Shown here: piece by piece, positions 8,409-17,263 of the stretch
Position numbering within the stretch: position 1 is the stretch's first letter
Layout of the letters: each line of letters starts with the position of its first letter
NCBI RefSeq assembly: GCF_005938745.2
Contig: NZ_VCBX02000001.1
Location: 1,011,501-1,075,500 of the forward strand
Reading direction: 5' to 3'
Source of the DNA: Rhodococcus sp. KBS0724
Lineage (GTDB): Bacteria; Actinomycetota; Actinomycetes; Mycobacteriales; Mycobacteriaceae
DNA: 64,000 nt
Made by a program: the position numbers and the translations under genes
Notes under the pieces: model-generated
Told to the model about the DNA's origin: nothing
The model's input: only the letters and a program-made list of their open reading frames with translations
Databases searched by the model: none

Positions 8409-9338
8409 ATGACGCACGGGCAGGAGCGTTGGATCGGTGTCGACATCGGCGGCACCAAAGTGGCTGCAGCGGTGGTCACCTCCGCAGGTGAAGTGATCGA
8501 ATCCGTCCGCGCGGCTACACCTGCGGCCGGCAAAGCCGCAGTGCTGGACACGACTGTCGCGCTGATCGACCAGTTGCGCGCCGAACACACCGTCGACGGA
8601 ATTGGTGTGGGTGCACCGGGAATCATCGACCGGGCAGCTGGACGAGTGCTGTTCGCTTCCGACATCCTGCCCGGATGGATGGGCGCCGAGGTGCGCGGCG
8701 AACTCGAGGCTCGCACGTCACTGCCGGTGACCGTGGACAACGATGTACGTGCCATGGCACACGGCGAGAACATGATCGGTGTCGGCTACGGCCGCAGTTC
8801 GGTGCTGTTCGTCTCGATCGGCACCGGCATCGGTGGTGCACTGTCCGTCAACGGTGAACTGCGGCACGGCGCGCACGGAACCGCCGGCGAACTTGCGCAT
8901 CTACTCGTTCCCGCCTCCGGTGCCATCGGTTGCGGCTGCGGTCGCACCGATCATCTCGAAGCTGTGGCGTCGGGCCCGGCGATGGCAGCCGAGTACGCCT
9001 CCCGCGCAGGCGTACCTGTGCAGCCGCTGCAGAAGGTGGTATCCCTGATGCACTCGGGCGACCCGATCGCCCGGGCCGTGATCACCGATGCCGGTGAACT
9101 GCTCGGGCGAGTTCTCTCCGGTGTCGCCACGGCCTTCGATCCCGAGGTGATCGTGATCGGGGGAGGCGCAGCCCAGATCGGACCCGATCTGCTTTCCCCG
9201 CTGGTGGCCGCGTTCCGCCTCGAAGCCATGCGCCCGATCGCTGACACCGCCATTCTCCCCGCACATCTGGGGACCGACGCGCCACTGGTGGGCGCCGCAC
9301 TACTCGCCGCCGCAACACGAACAGAGGTATCACGATGA
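8409..9338 (+). CDS. nanK: ROK-family sugar kinase, probable N-acetylmannosamine kinase
   Basis: Cytoplasmic ATP-dependent kinase, 309 residues, start ATG one base after the aldolase stop. GVDIGGTKVAAAVV is the N-terminal phosphate-binding loop, VDNDVRAMA supplies the catalytic Asp, and GTGIGGAL the second ATP loop. ROK proteins normally carry a zinc site CxCGxxGCxE; here it reads CGCGRTDHLE, so the third Cys is replaced by His within an Asp-His pair, which may still bind zinc. There is no N-terminal helix-turn-helix, so it is a kinase rather than a ROK repressor. Position between nanA- and nanE-like genes supports ManNAc phosphorylation. Confidence 0.82.
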   Translation: MTHGQERWIGVDIGGTKVAAAVVTSAGEVIESVRAATPAAGKAAVLDTTVALIDQLRAEHTVDGIGVGAPGIIDRAAGRVLFASDILPGWMGAEVRGELEARTSLPVTVDNDVRAMAHGENMIGVGYGRSSVLFVSIGTGIGGALSVNGELRHGAHGTAGELAHLLVPASGAIGCGCGRTDHLEAVASGPAMAAEYASRAGVPVQPLQKVVSLMHSGDPIARAVITDAGELLGRVLSGVATAFDPEVIVIGGGAAQIGPDLLSPLVAAFRLEAMRPIADTAILPAHLGTDAPLVGAALLAAATRTEVSR

Positions 9339-10042
9339 CGCTCGACCAGTTACTGAAGATCATCAGCGGGAAGCTGGTCGTCTCGTGCCAGGCGGGACAC
9401 GGACACGCGCTGCGCGACACGGCGACAATCGAGCGGATGGCCAGGGCAGCCGTCGACGGCGGTGCCGCCGCGATTCGTTGTGGTGGAGTGGGTGGAACAC
9501 CCGACGTCGCGGCTGTTGCCGCTGCGGTGACGGTGCCGGTGATCGGCCTGACGAAGATCGGATCCTCCGGGGTGTTCATCACTCCGACACGAGAATCCGC
9601 GTTGGAGGTTGTCGATGCCGGCGCGCAGATCGTGGCAGCCGATGCGACGTTGCGGCCACGTCCGGACGGATTGTCGTTCGCGGATACCGTAACGGCAGTG
9701 CACGCGCGAGGCGCTCTCGTGATGGCTGACTGCGGAACTCTCGAAGATGGCATTGCCGCCGCAGAGGCGGGTGCCGACATCATCTCGAGTACTCTCGCGG
9801 GCTACACCGAGAACAGCCGACGCCTGAGCGGTCCCGATCTGGAGCTCATTTCGGAACTGCGGGCTGCGCTTCCCTCCGCCGTGATCATCGCCGAGGGCCG
9901 TTACCACAGCCCGGAAGCAGCCGCGCAAGCAATTTCGCTCGGCGCGGATTCGGTTGTGGTGGGTACCGCAATCACGGATCCGGCATTCATCACCTCGAAG
10001 TTCGCTGCCGCAGTATCAGACGCAGGGAGTGGTAGACGATGA
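9335..10042 (+). CDS. nanE: N-acylmannosamine-6-phosphate 2-epimerase
   Basis: TIM-barrel epimerase converting ManNAc-6-P to GlcNAc-6-P, 235 residues. Characteristic stretches are VSCQAG near the N-terminus, KIGSSGVFITPT, ADATLRPRP, VMADCGT, STLAGYT, IIAEGRYHSPE and VVVGTAITDP, together a good NanE match. It overlaps the kinase stop and the esterase start by four bases each (ATGA). NanE is the diagnostic enzyme for sialate or ManNAc catabolism, so this gene is the best single argument for the substrate class of the locus. Confidence 0.88.
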   Translation: MTLDQLLKIISGKLVVSCQAGHGHALRDTATIERMARAAVDGGAAAIRCGGVGGTPDVAAVAAAVTVPVIGLTKIGSSGVFITPTRESALEVVDAGAQIVAADATLRPRPDGLSFADTVTAVHARGALVMADCGTLEDGIAAAEAGADIISSTLAGYTENSRRLSGPDLELISELRAALPSAVIIAEGRYHSPEAAAQAISLGADSVVVGTAITDPAFITSKFAAAVSDAGSGRR

Positions 10043-10701
10043 CTGCGGAACGCCGCAGAATCGAAGCGTTGCTGAAAGATTCGGCAACACCGATCCGGTG
10101 GGTGTTCACCGGAGACAGCATCACACAGGGCCTCGCACATACAAACGGATACCGCAGCTACGTCGAGCACTATGCAGAACGCATCCGCGGTGAGATGTCG
10201 TTGTTCAATCACATTGTGATCAACACCGGTGTGAGTGGTAACCGCTCAATCGATGTCCGTGACGGATTTGCGCACCGTATCGAGGTTTTCGAACCGTCGG
10301 TGGTCCTGATCATGCTCGGTACCAATGACGCTCTCGACGGTGCCGACGGCCTAGAACGCTTCCGGGCGGACCTGTCCGACATCATCTTCCGCTCTCGTGC
10401 TCTCGGTGCCGTACCGATCCTGCAGACACCGCCGCCCATCGACGTCCCGAACGCACCGACGCGAGCTGCTTTGATCGACTACGTCGAGGTGACGCGTCAG
10501 GTTGCCGCATCGACGCGCGCGATCCTCATCGATCACTACGAGCAGTGGTATGCGGATTCACCCGAAGGCCCGCCGGCGTCGCTCTTGGCTGATGCGTTCC
10601 ATCCGAACGAGAACGGGCACTATGTGCTGGCGGACGCGATTCTGCGCGAATTGGGGATCGCTGACATGGACAGTTCTGTTGCAACACAGGTGATGTCGTG
10701 A
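10039..10701 (+). CDS. SGNH/GDSL hydrolase, candidate sialate O-acetylesterase
   Basis: Small esterase of the SGNH superfamily, 220 residues. Block I is FTGDSITQG with nucleophile Ser27, block II GVSGNRS, block III LGTNDALDG, and block V DAFHPNENGH with the catalytic Asp/His. There is no signal peptide, so it acts in the cytoplasm. Inside a sialate operon, removal of O-acetyl groups before or after uptake is the natural role, analogous to sialate esterases; another acyl or N-acyl sugar could equally be the substrate. Four-base overlaps with nanE and with the GTG start of nagA. Confidence 0.78.
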   Translation: MTAERRRIEALLKDSATPIRWVFTGDSITQGLAHTNGYRSYVEHYAERIRGEMSLFNHIVINTGVSGNRSIDVRDGFAHRIEVFEPSVVLIMLGTNDALDGADGLERFRADLSDIIFRSRALGAVPILQTPPPIDVPNAPTRAALIDYVEVTRQVAASTRAILIDHYEQWYADSPEGPPASLLADAFHPNENGHYVLADAILRELGIADMDSSVATQVMS

Positions 10702-11867
10702 TCCTGCGTGGGAAGCTGATCACCGGAGGCCGACTGCTGGCCGACGGAGTTGTCGAAACGGCCGGTGATCGAGTGGTGTGGGCCGGCCCCGCATCGGAGC
10801 GAACGGATCCTGTCCCGGAACCCGCAGCTCCGGGCACTACGATCATTCCCGGTCTTGTGGACGTGCACTGCCACGGCGCCGGCGGATTCGGTTTCCCGGA
10901 AGCTGATCGGATAGGTTCCACCGCAGCGGCGGATCACCACCGGCACAACGGAACTACCTCGGTAATCGGGTCGCTGGTGTCGGCGCCGCCGCAGGTCCTG
11001 CATAGTCGCATCGACCTGCTGGCATCGCTGGTGGAGCGCGGCACACTTGCCGGAATTCACCTCGAGGGGCCATTCCTTTCGGTACTGCGTTGTGGTGCAC
11101 AGGATCCTGCCAGCATTCTCGATGGCGACCCGGCTCTGCTCGAGTCGCTGCTGGCTACCGGACGGGGCCACATCCGCTCGATGACGATCGCGCCCGAGAC
11201 TGCATATTTTACCGAACTGTCGACCATGCTGGCCGAGAACGGCGTAGTGGTCAGCGTCGGACATACCGACGCGTCGAATCCCATCGCGACTCGATCGATC
11301 GCACATTCCGCGCACGCACCGCTCAGTGCCACACACCTTTTCAACGGCATGGCGCCCATGCACCACCGCGCGCCGGGCACGGTGGCCGCATGCCTCGCTG
11401 CCGCAGCCCGTGGTCAGATGGTGGTCGAGTTGGTCGGTGACGGTGTTCATCTGGCCGACGAAACCGTCTCCACCGTATTCGATCTGGTCGGCCCGCATCA
11501 GATTGCTCTGGTCTCCGATGCCATGGCGGCAGCGGGTATGCCGGACGGACGATACCCGCTCGGTCCACTCGACGTGGATGTTGTCGACGGAGTGGCCCGA
11601 TTGGCCGGACAGGGCGACACTGCAATTGCCGGCGGCACCAGCAGGCTGATGGACATCGTTCGGCGAACGGTGCTTGATGCCGGCGTTGACCTGCTGTCGG
11701 CAGTCACCGCCGCAACTGCAACTCCCGCTGCGTTGTTGGGATTGACCGGGATCGTCGGCGACCTCGTCCCAGGATGCCGCGCCGATCTTGTCGTGACCGA
11801 TGAAAAACTTTTGCCCCGAGCAGTCATGGCTTCGGGAAACTGGCTTACGAACACCATGGAAAGCTGA
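10698..11867 (+). CDS. nagA: N-acetylglucosamine-6-phosphate deacetylase
   Basis: Metal-dependent amidohydrolase giving GlcN-6-P and acetate, 389 residues. The metal/substrate motifs are visible: PGLVDVHCHG (His57, His59), HLEGPF (Glu123), VGHTDA, THLFNGMAPMHHR and VSDAMAAAG with the catalytic Asp. Translation starts with GTG, overlapping the esterase stop. The gene is followed after 14 bp by nagB. Together they funnel GlcNAc-6-P from the NanE step into glycolysis. Confidence 0.9.
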   Translation: MILRGKLITGGRLLADGVVETAGDRVVWAGPASERTDPVPEPAAPGTTIIPGLVDVHCHGAGGFGFPEADRIGSTAAADHHRHNGTTSVIGSLVSAPPQVLHSRIDLLASLVERGTLAGIHLEGPFLSVLRCGAQDPASILDGDPALLESLLATGRGHIRSMTIAPETAYFTELSTMLAENGVVVSVGHTDASNPIATRSIAHSAHAPLSATHLFNGMAPMHHRAPGTVAACLAAAARGQMVVELVGDGVHLADETVSTVFDLVGPHQIALVSDAMAAAGMPDGRYPLGPLDVDVVDGVARLAGQGDTAIAGGTSRLMDIVRRTVLDAGVDLLSAVTAATATPAALLGLTGIVGDLVPGCRADLVVTDEKLLPRAVMASGNWLTNTMES

Positions 11868-11881
11868 GGGGAAGAACTCCG

Positions 11882-12661
11882 ATGGAAATTGTCATCGTCA
11901 AGGACGCGGATACCGCCGGTACGGTTGTCGCCGACATCTTCGATCACGCAGTGCGCTCCGGCGCAAGAACGTTGGGCTTGGCTACCGGATCGTCACCGCT
12001 GTCCGTGTACCGCGAGCTTGCGCGGCGCCACCGCGAGGAAGATCTGAGTTTTGCCGGCCTGCAGGCGTTCCTGCTCGACGAGTACGTCGGCCTCCCGGAT
12101 GGGCACCCCGAGTCCTATGCGCAGGTGATCCGGACCGAGTTGGTCAATCACCTCGACCTCGACAGTGCTCGCGTATTCAGCCCGAACGGCACTACGGGAG
12201 ACCCGTTCGGCGCCGCCGCGGCCTACGATCGCGCGATCGCCGCCAACGGACCGGTGGATGTGCAACTCCTCGGCATCGGAGCCAACGGCCACATCGGATT
12301 CAACGAACCGACATCGTCGCTGACCTCACGCACACGGGTGAAGACGTTGACCGAACAGACCAGGATCGACAACGCACGCTTCTTCGAGAGCATCGACGAC
12401 GTCCCGCGCCACGTCATCACCCAGGGCCTCGGAACGATCTGCGACGCACGGCATCTTGTGATGATCGCGACCGGAGAACACAAGGCCGACGCGATCGCCG
12501 CAGCAGTCGAAGGCCCCCTCGCGGCGGTCTGCCCCGCATCGGTTCTCCAACTGCACCCGCACGCAACAGTTGTCGTCGACGAAGCCGCAGCCTCCAAACT
12601 TCAACTCACCGAGTTCTACAAGACGGTGTCAGCGCACAAGCCGGTCGCGCAACACTACTGA
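11882..12661 (+). CDS. nagB: Glucosamine-6-phosphate deaminase
   Basis: Isomerising deaminase producing fructose-6-phosphate and ammonia, 259 residues, typical NagB length. LGLATGSSPL binds phosphate, LLDEYVGL carries the catalytic Asp, and GIGANGHIGFNEP plus QGLGTI are family hallmarks. A GGGGAAG ribosome-binding site precedes the ATG. It is the last gene of the operon; its 3' end overlaps the converging fadD17 gene by seven bases and I see no terminator hairpin. Confidence 0.92.
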   Translation: MEIVIVKDADTAGTVVADIFDHAVRSGARTLGLATGSSPLSVYRELARRHREEDLSFAGLQAFLLDEYVGLPDGHPESYAQVIRTELVNHLDLDSARVFSPNGTTGDPFGAAAAYDRAIAANGPVDVQLLGIGANGHIGFNEPTSSLTSRTRVKTLTEQTRIDNARFFESIDDVPRHVITQGLGTICDARHLVMIATGEHKADAIAAAVEGPLAAVCPASVLQLHPHATVVVDEAAASKLQLTEFYKTVSAHKPVAQHY

Positions 12662-14304
12662 GCTGCCGCACCCTCACGAACGACCGCAACCTTTTCGAGT
12701 GTGAGCGCCCGCTCCGGAGTGAGCAACTGGAAGTGGGCCTCGCCGCGTTGACGGATCCAGACCGGATCGCTGGTGTTCCAGCGTTCCGCGCTCTGGGTGC
12801 GGGTGACAACTTTGAAGGTTGCGGTCCGGGGGAATTCGCTACAGACCCGAATGAGGGTGGGCTTCTGCTTCGGGCCCAGTTCGGGACGTGAGTCTATGTA
12901 GGCGGCAACCGCTTCGGGATCGAAGTTGGTGACATCACCGACCGGGATGACCGACGCCATCACTCGATCGCCGACATCGCTGTCCGGGACGGCGTAGACG
13001 GATACCTGCGCAAAGCCGGGGTATGCAGTCAGCGCACGTTCGATGGGGGCAGCGCCGATGTTCTCGCCGTCGACGCGCAGCCACCCGGAACTGCGCCCCG
13101 CGAAGTAGACGTAACCGTCGGCGTCGGCGTACGCGAGGTCACCGGTCCAGTACTGCCCGTTCCGCATACGTTCGGCGTCGGCTTCGGGATTCTTGTAGTA
13201 CCCGGCGAAGGCTCCCGGGCCGGTCACGTTGACCATTTCACCCGTTGCCTCGTCTGCGTTGGTGATCCGGCCGTCTGCGTCGAATTCTGCAGGTGGGCAG
13301 GGAACTCCGGTCTCGGGATGAAGAATCTTCACGCCGTCGGGAAGCAGTCCGAGAGTGCCGGCGCGGGGGACAGGAGCGGCGCCGATGGACACTCCGCCTT
13401 CGGTGGAACCGAATCCGTCGATGACGCGTGCGCCGAACCGACGGATGAAGGTGGCGACCGCCGGAGCGGCGCCCTCGTTGCCGTACATGATCTTCAGGGT
13501 GTTGTCATGATCGTCGGGTTGCTCGGGTGTCGCGGCGATGAAGGAGAGCGGTTTGCCGACGTAGTTGGAGTATGTAATGCCGAACTTGCGGACGTCGGGG
13601 AGGAATCCCGAGGCAGAGAACTTGCGACGCATGCCAATTGCGCACTTGCGATGCAGCGCGATCGCCCACGCTGCCATGATCGCGTTGGAATGGAACATCG
13701 GCATTGCCATGTAGATGACATCCTGCGGACCGAGTTCGAATCGATCACCGAGCATGATCGCGGGATCGGCGATCTTGAAGTGCGTGCAGCGAACCGCCTT
13801 GGGATCACCGCTGGTCCCTGAGGTGAAGATGAGCATCATCAGGTCGTCGGGAGACACCGCGTGCGGCTTGTGCGGGGAATTGGCGAAGGGCGCCAACAAG
13901 TCCGCCCACTCCGGCGAGTCGACGTTGATCACCCGAACGTCGCCGAGGTCGACTCCGTCGAGGAGATGCGCCTGACTGTTCTCGGTGAAGATGATCTGGC
14001 AGTCGGCGAGCGCGACATCGCGGGCCAGCGCCGGACCACGCCGGGTGGTGTTGAGGCCGGCCAGAACCGTGCCGGAGAATGCCGCGGCGCCCAGCAGCAG
14101 TGAGAACTCCGGAATGTTCTCCATCAGCAACCCGAAATGTCGTGGACGCTCGTTGTCGAGCAGCGCGTCGAGCAGCGCGGCCCGGTCGAACGACGCCTGG
14201 ACATGCTCGCGCCAGGTGATGGCCTGGTCCTCGAATCGAATGCCGTACGAGTCGATCTCGCTGACTCCGAGGAGCAGATCTGAAACGGTGGGGCTCTCAC
14301 TCAT
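12655..14304 (-). CDS. fadD17: Acyl-CoA synthetase FadD17-like
   Basis: ATP-dependent CoA ligase of the ANL superfamily, 549 residues from the chosen start. The AMP-binding loop LIFTSGTSGDPKAV, the later YGNEG and GFGSTEGG motifs, and the YWTGDLAYADADGY hinge region are clear. In steroid-degrading actinobacteria FadD17 activates the cholesterol side chain (recalled from M. tuberculosis). I chose ATG 14304 (MSESPTVSDLLL) because it matches the recalled FadD17 N-terminus; ATG 14346 would add 14 residues and neither has a strong ribosome-binding site. It is the distal gene of the leftward fadE26-fadE27-fadD17 group. Confidence 0.85.
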   Translation of the reverse strand: MSESPTVSDLLLGVSEIDSYGIRFEDQAITWREHVQASFDRAALLDALLDNERPRHFGLLMENIPEFSLLLGAAAFSGTVLAGLNTTRRGPALARDVALADCQIIFTENSQAHLLDGVDLGDVRVINVDSPEWADLLAPFANSPHKPHAVSPDDLMMLIFTSGTSGDPKAVRCTHFKIADPAIMLGDRFELGPQDVIYMAMPMFHSNAIMAAWAIALHRKCAIGMRRKFSASGFLPDVRKFGITYSNYVGKPLSFIAATPEQPDDHDNTLKIMYGNEGAAPAVATFIRRFGARVIDGFGSTEGGVSIGAAPVPRAGTLGLLPDGVKILHPETGVPCPPAEFDADGRITNADEATGEMVNVTGPGAFAGYYKNPEADAERMRNGQYWTGDLAYADADGYVYFAGRSSGWLRVDGENIGAAPIERALTAYPGFAQVSVYAVPDSDVGDRVMASVIPVGDVTNFDPEAVAAYIDSRPELGPKQKPTLIRVCSEFPRTATFKVVTRTQSAERWNTSDPVWIRQRGEAHFQLLTPERALTLEKVAVVREGAAAQ

Positions 14305-14398
14305 AGCTGCATCATTACCGATTCGTCGAGGACCAGGTTCGAACATTCCGCTTGGTGGGACCGTGGCAAATGTGGGACAGGGTCAATGTGGGACAGGA

Positions 14399-15520
14399 TC
14401 AAGCAGGCACGTCAGCGAGCTCCTTACCCAAACTGCGCAGCAGATCGGTGGTGTTGCCGAGCAGGAATTCGTGCCGCTTGGCGGCGAGGAAATACCGGTG
14501 AATCGGGTGATCCTCGTCCAATCCGACGCCGCCGTGGACGTGGACAGCGGTGTGTGCGACGCGATGGCCGGCGTCGGCAGCCCAGAATTTTGCGGTCTTG
14601 ACGGCCTCGGTGGCAGGGAGACCTTCGCTCAGTTTCCAGGCCGCTGCCCAGAGTGTCAGACGCACTCCCTTGACGTCGATGTATCCGTCGGCCAGTCGCT
14701 GAGCCACGGCCTGGAAACTGCCGATCGGGCGTCCGAATTGGACGCGCTCGCGCGCGTACTCCGCTGTCAGTTTCAGGGCCTGATCGAGTACGCCGTATTG
14801 GTATGCGCTGGAACCGAGTCTGGCGCGTTCGACGATCCATTCGCTGATCTCGGAGCCCCGAGCCACCGAGCCGAGCACCCGGTCAGCAGGCAGCTGGACC
14901 GCATCGAGATCGACCTGACCCGCGCTGCCGAAGTCGACTATCGACTGCCGTGCGACACTGACACCGACATCGCCTGGCTGCACCAGGAATACGACAACAC
15001 CGTCGTCGGTGCTTGCGGGAACCAGGAAGAGATCGGCTATCGGTGCGCTGTCGACCACGATCTTCGTTCCGGTCAGCTCCCAACCGCTTTCCGTCCGGTG
15101 TGCATGCGTGAACGGGAGAGCCGGGTTGTCGCTCCATTCTTCGGACAGCGCTGCCGTCAGGATCTTTTCGCCGCGCGCTGCGGGCGCCGCCCAGTCGGCG
15201 CGCTGGGTGTCATTGCCGAATTCTGCGATCGCGGCAGCGGAAGACACGATGGACGTCAGATACGGTACCGGTGCGACAGCTCGACCCAATTCGACAAGAA
15301 TGCTGCACTGCTCGAGCACACCAAATCCGTCGCCGCCCACCGATTCCGGCAAGGCTGCGCTGAGAACACCGGACGATGCGAGAGCCGCCCACAGCGTACG
15401 GTCGGTGCGGTCCTGCGCTGCGTCGAGTTCACGGAGACGGTCGTTGGTGACCAGTTCGGTGACAATTCCGCGGGTGAGGCCGGCCAGATCGTTCTGGGCC
15501 TCGGTGAAGGTGAAATCCAT
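14399..15520 (-). CDS. fadE27: Acyl-CoA dehydrogenase FadE27-like (ChsE5 subunit type)
   Basis: Flavoprotein acyl-CoA dehydrogenase, 373 residues, with the N-terminal helical domain, a middle beta domain and a C-terminal domain ending in HVHGGVGLDEDHPIHRY. In M. tuberculosis FadE26 and FadE27 form a heterotetrameric enzyme oxidising the steroid side-chain CoA ester. Order, strand and spacing (14 bp after fadE26) support the same pairing. AAGGA lies upstream of ATG 15520. Such heteromeric enzymes share active sites between subunits, so this subunit may lack its own catalytic base. Confidence 0.85.
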   Translation of the reverse strand: MDFTFTEAQNDLAGLTRGIVTELVTNDRLRELDAAQDRTDRTLWAALASSGVLSAALPESVGGDGFGVLEQCSILVELGRAVAPVPYLTSIVSSAAAIAEFGNDTQRADWAAPAARGEKILTAALSEEWSDNPALPFTHAHRTESGWELTGTKIVVDSAPIADLFLVPASTDDGVVVFLVQPGDVGVSVARQSIVDFGSAGQVDLDAVQLPADRVLGSVARGSEISEWIVERARLGSSAYQYGVLDQALKLTAEYARERVQFGRPIGSFQAVAQRLADGYIDVKGVRLTLWAAAWKLSEGLPATEAVKTAKFWAADAGHRVAHTAVHVHGGVGLDEDHPIHRYFLAAKRHEFLLGNTTDLLRSLGKELADVPA

Positions 15521-15534
15521 GTCGCGAGGTGTCC

Positions 15535-16716
15535 TTATCGCTTTGAGGGCGGCAAGCCCAGGGCCGTCATACCGATGATGTCGCGCTGCACTTCGTTGGT
15601 GCCGCCGCCGAACGTCAGGATCAACGAGGATCGGTGCATCCGTTCGATTCGTCCACGCAGAACCGCACCGGGGGAGTTCTGCCGGATTACCGCCGACGGG
15701 CCCAGGATTTCCATCAGCAACCGGTAAGCCTCGGTGGCGAATTCGGTGCCGAACACCTTATTGGCCGATGCCGCCTCCGGACCGGGAGAGTGGTCGGTGG
15801 TAGACGCGATTTCCCAGTTCATCAGCTTGAGGTACTCGGCCTTGGCGTGCACCCGAGCCAGGTTGATCTGCACCCACTCCTGATCGATCATGCGTCGGCC
15901 GTCGGGAAGTTTGGTGTTCTGGGCCCACTCGCGGACTTCGCGCTGCGCCGTCAGAATAGGGCCTGCCGAGGTGAGCGCTACCCGTTCGTGATTGAGCTGA
16001 TTGGTGATCAGGCCCCAGCCGCCGTGTTCCTCGCCGACGATCGACGACGCCGGAACCCGCACATCCTGGTAGTAGGTAGCGCTCGTGTCGGGTCCGGCCA
16101 TGGTGTGCACCGGTGTGTAGGAGAATCCTTCGGCGGTGGTGGGGACGATCAGCATGCTGATTCCCTTGTGCTTCTTGGCTTCCGGATCGGTACGGCAGGC
16201 GAGCCAGATGTAGTCCGCGTACTGGATGAGGCTTGTCCACATCTTCTGACCGTTGATGATGTAGTCGTCGCCGTCCTTGACGGCGGATGTGCGCAGCGAC
16301 GCCAGGTCGGTTCCGGCTCCTGGTTCGGAGTATCCGATGGCAAAATGCAGTTCGCCGCGCGAGATCTTCGGCAGGAAGAACGCCTTCTGCTCGTCGGAGC
16401 CGAAATGCATGATTGTCGGGGCGACGGAGTTGATGGTCAGGAAGGGCACCGGTGCCCCGGCGATCGCGGCCTCGTCTGTGAAGATCAGCTGGTCCATCGC
16501 GGATCGTTCCTGCCCGCCGTACTCCTTGGGCCAGCCGAGCGTGAGCCAGCCGTCCTGGCCCATCTGTGCCACAACTTCGCGGTACACGTTTCCTTCGCCG
16601 TACTCACCGGTGGTGGCTGCGAGGGCTTCGCGGCGAGCCGGGGTCATCAGTTGAGCAAAGTATGCGCGCAACTCCTCCTGAAGCGCTTGTTGCTCAGGTG
16701 TGTAGGTGATGTGCAT
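15535..16716 (-). CDS. fadE26: Acyl-CoA dehydrogenase FadE26-like (ChsE4 subunit type)
   Basis: Partner dehydrogenase subunit, 393 residues. GYSEPGAGTDLASL (128-141) is the substrate/FAD loop, and Glu244 in LNHERVAL is the candidate catalytic base, near the position reported for ChsE4 as I recall. A C-terminal FGGGTNEVQRDIIG motif closes the fold. The start MHITYT at 16716 is set by GAGAGG five bases upstream; the open frame extends further 5' without family resemblance. It is the first gene of the leftward unit, with KstR-like half-sites in the 244-bp divergent region. Confidence 0.87.
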   Translation of the reverse strand: MHITYTPEQQALQEELRAYFAQLMTPARREALAATTGEYGEGNVYREVVAQMGQDGWLTLGWPKEYGGQERSAMDQLIFTDEAAIAGAPVPFLTINSVAPTIMHFGSDEQKAFFLPKISRGELHFAIGYSEPGAGTDLASLRTSAVKDGDDYIINGQKMWTSLIQYADYIWLACRTDPEAKKHKGISMLIVPTTAEGFSYTPVHTMAGPDTSATYYQDVRVPASSIVGEEHGGWGLITNQLNHERVALTSAGPILTAQREVREWAQNTKLPDGRRMIDQEWVQINLARVHAKAEYLKLMNWEIASTTDHSPGPEAASANKVFGTEFATEAYRLLMEILGPSAVIRQNSPGAVLRGRIERMHRSSLILTFGGGTNEVQRDIIGMTALGLPPSKR

Positions 16717-16752
16717 GGTTGCCTCTCGAAGTAGAGATACAAATCGACTAGC

Positions 16753-16766
16753 TGGCACAGGTTCTA
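16753..16766. promoter_or_regulatory. Imperfect KstR-like site
   Basis: TGGCACAGGTTCTA matches the KstR consensus TNNAACNNGTTNNA except for C in place of the first A of AAC. It sits 37 bp upstream of the fadE26 start codon, a reasonable position for repression of the leftward genes. Confidence is lower than for the perfect site nearby. Confidence 0.45.
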
Positions 16767-16849
16767 TAGGCAGATTTTCCGGGCGCGGCACGCAGGTGGG
16801 CGAATCCCGGCACTCGTTTCTGCTACTTTTCCGAATCATTGCACACGAC

Positions 16850-16863
16850 TGGAACAGGTTCTA
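16850..16863. promoter_or_regulatory. KstR operator, perfect consensus match
   Basis: TGGAACAGGTTCTA fits TNNAACNNGTTNNA at every defined position. It lies in the divergent region between fadE26 and fdxD, about 98 bp upstream of the ferredoxin start, and may serve both promoters. KstR is the TetR-family repressor of steroid catabolism in mycobacteria and rhodococci; its gene is not in this window. Confidence 0.75.
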
Positions 16864-16960
16864 GTGTTATGGCAGGAACGGTGCCGCGCACAGCCCTGCG
16901 ATGCCCGTTTCTCCACCTGTCTGTGACACCCGAATGCGTGAGTAGAGAAGAGGAATACCC

Positions 16961-17152
16961 ATGGAGGTCAGGGTTGATTTGGACCGTTGCGAGGCCAATG
17001 GAGTCTGCGTCGGTATCGCCCCCGATATTTTCGACCTCGACGACAACGAGGAGTTGGTGATCAGTTCGGCGCGTCCGCCCGCGGATCGGTGGGACGATGT
17101 TCGCTCCGCGATCGCCCAGTGCCCGCGCGCCGCGTTGACGGAACATCCGTAA
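16961..17152 (+). CDS. fdxD: Ferredoxin FdxD-like, probably [3Fe-4S]
   Basis: Small acidic electron carrier of 63 residues. Cysteines at 10, 16 and 54 (RCEANGVC ... AQCPRAAL) are the three ligands of a 3Fe-4S ferredoxin; the residue where a fourth ligand would lie is not Cys. GAAGAGG precedes the ATG. Ferredoxins of this type supply cytochromes P450, and in M. tuberculosis fdxD sits in the same place beside the mce4 locus. Its P450 partner is not in this window. Confidence 0.85.
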   Translation: MEVRVDLDRCEANGVCVGIAPDIFDLDDNEELVISSARPPADRWDDVRSAIAQCPRAALTEHP

Positions 17153-17169
17153 GGACTATTGCTCAAAAC

Positions 17170-17183
17170 AGGAACACGTTCTA
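17170..17183. promoter_or_regulatory. KstR-like operator before the SDR gene
   Basis: AGGAACACGTTCTA fits the KstR consensus except for the first base. It is 18 bp downstream of fdxD and 80 bp upstream of the SDR start codon, so the SDR gene may have its own steroid-responsive promoter. Confidence 0.65.
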
Positions 17184-17263
17184 AAGTTGCGAAGTCGTGA
17201 GGCTCGACAGGCTCTGCCGAGACGGTCGGGTTCACGATCGCACAGAACTGGGAGAACGCGTCG

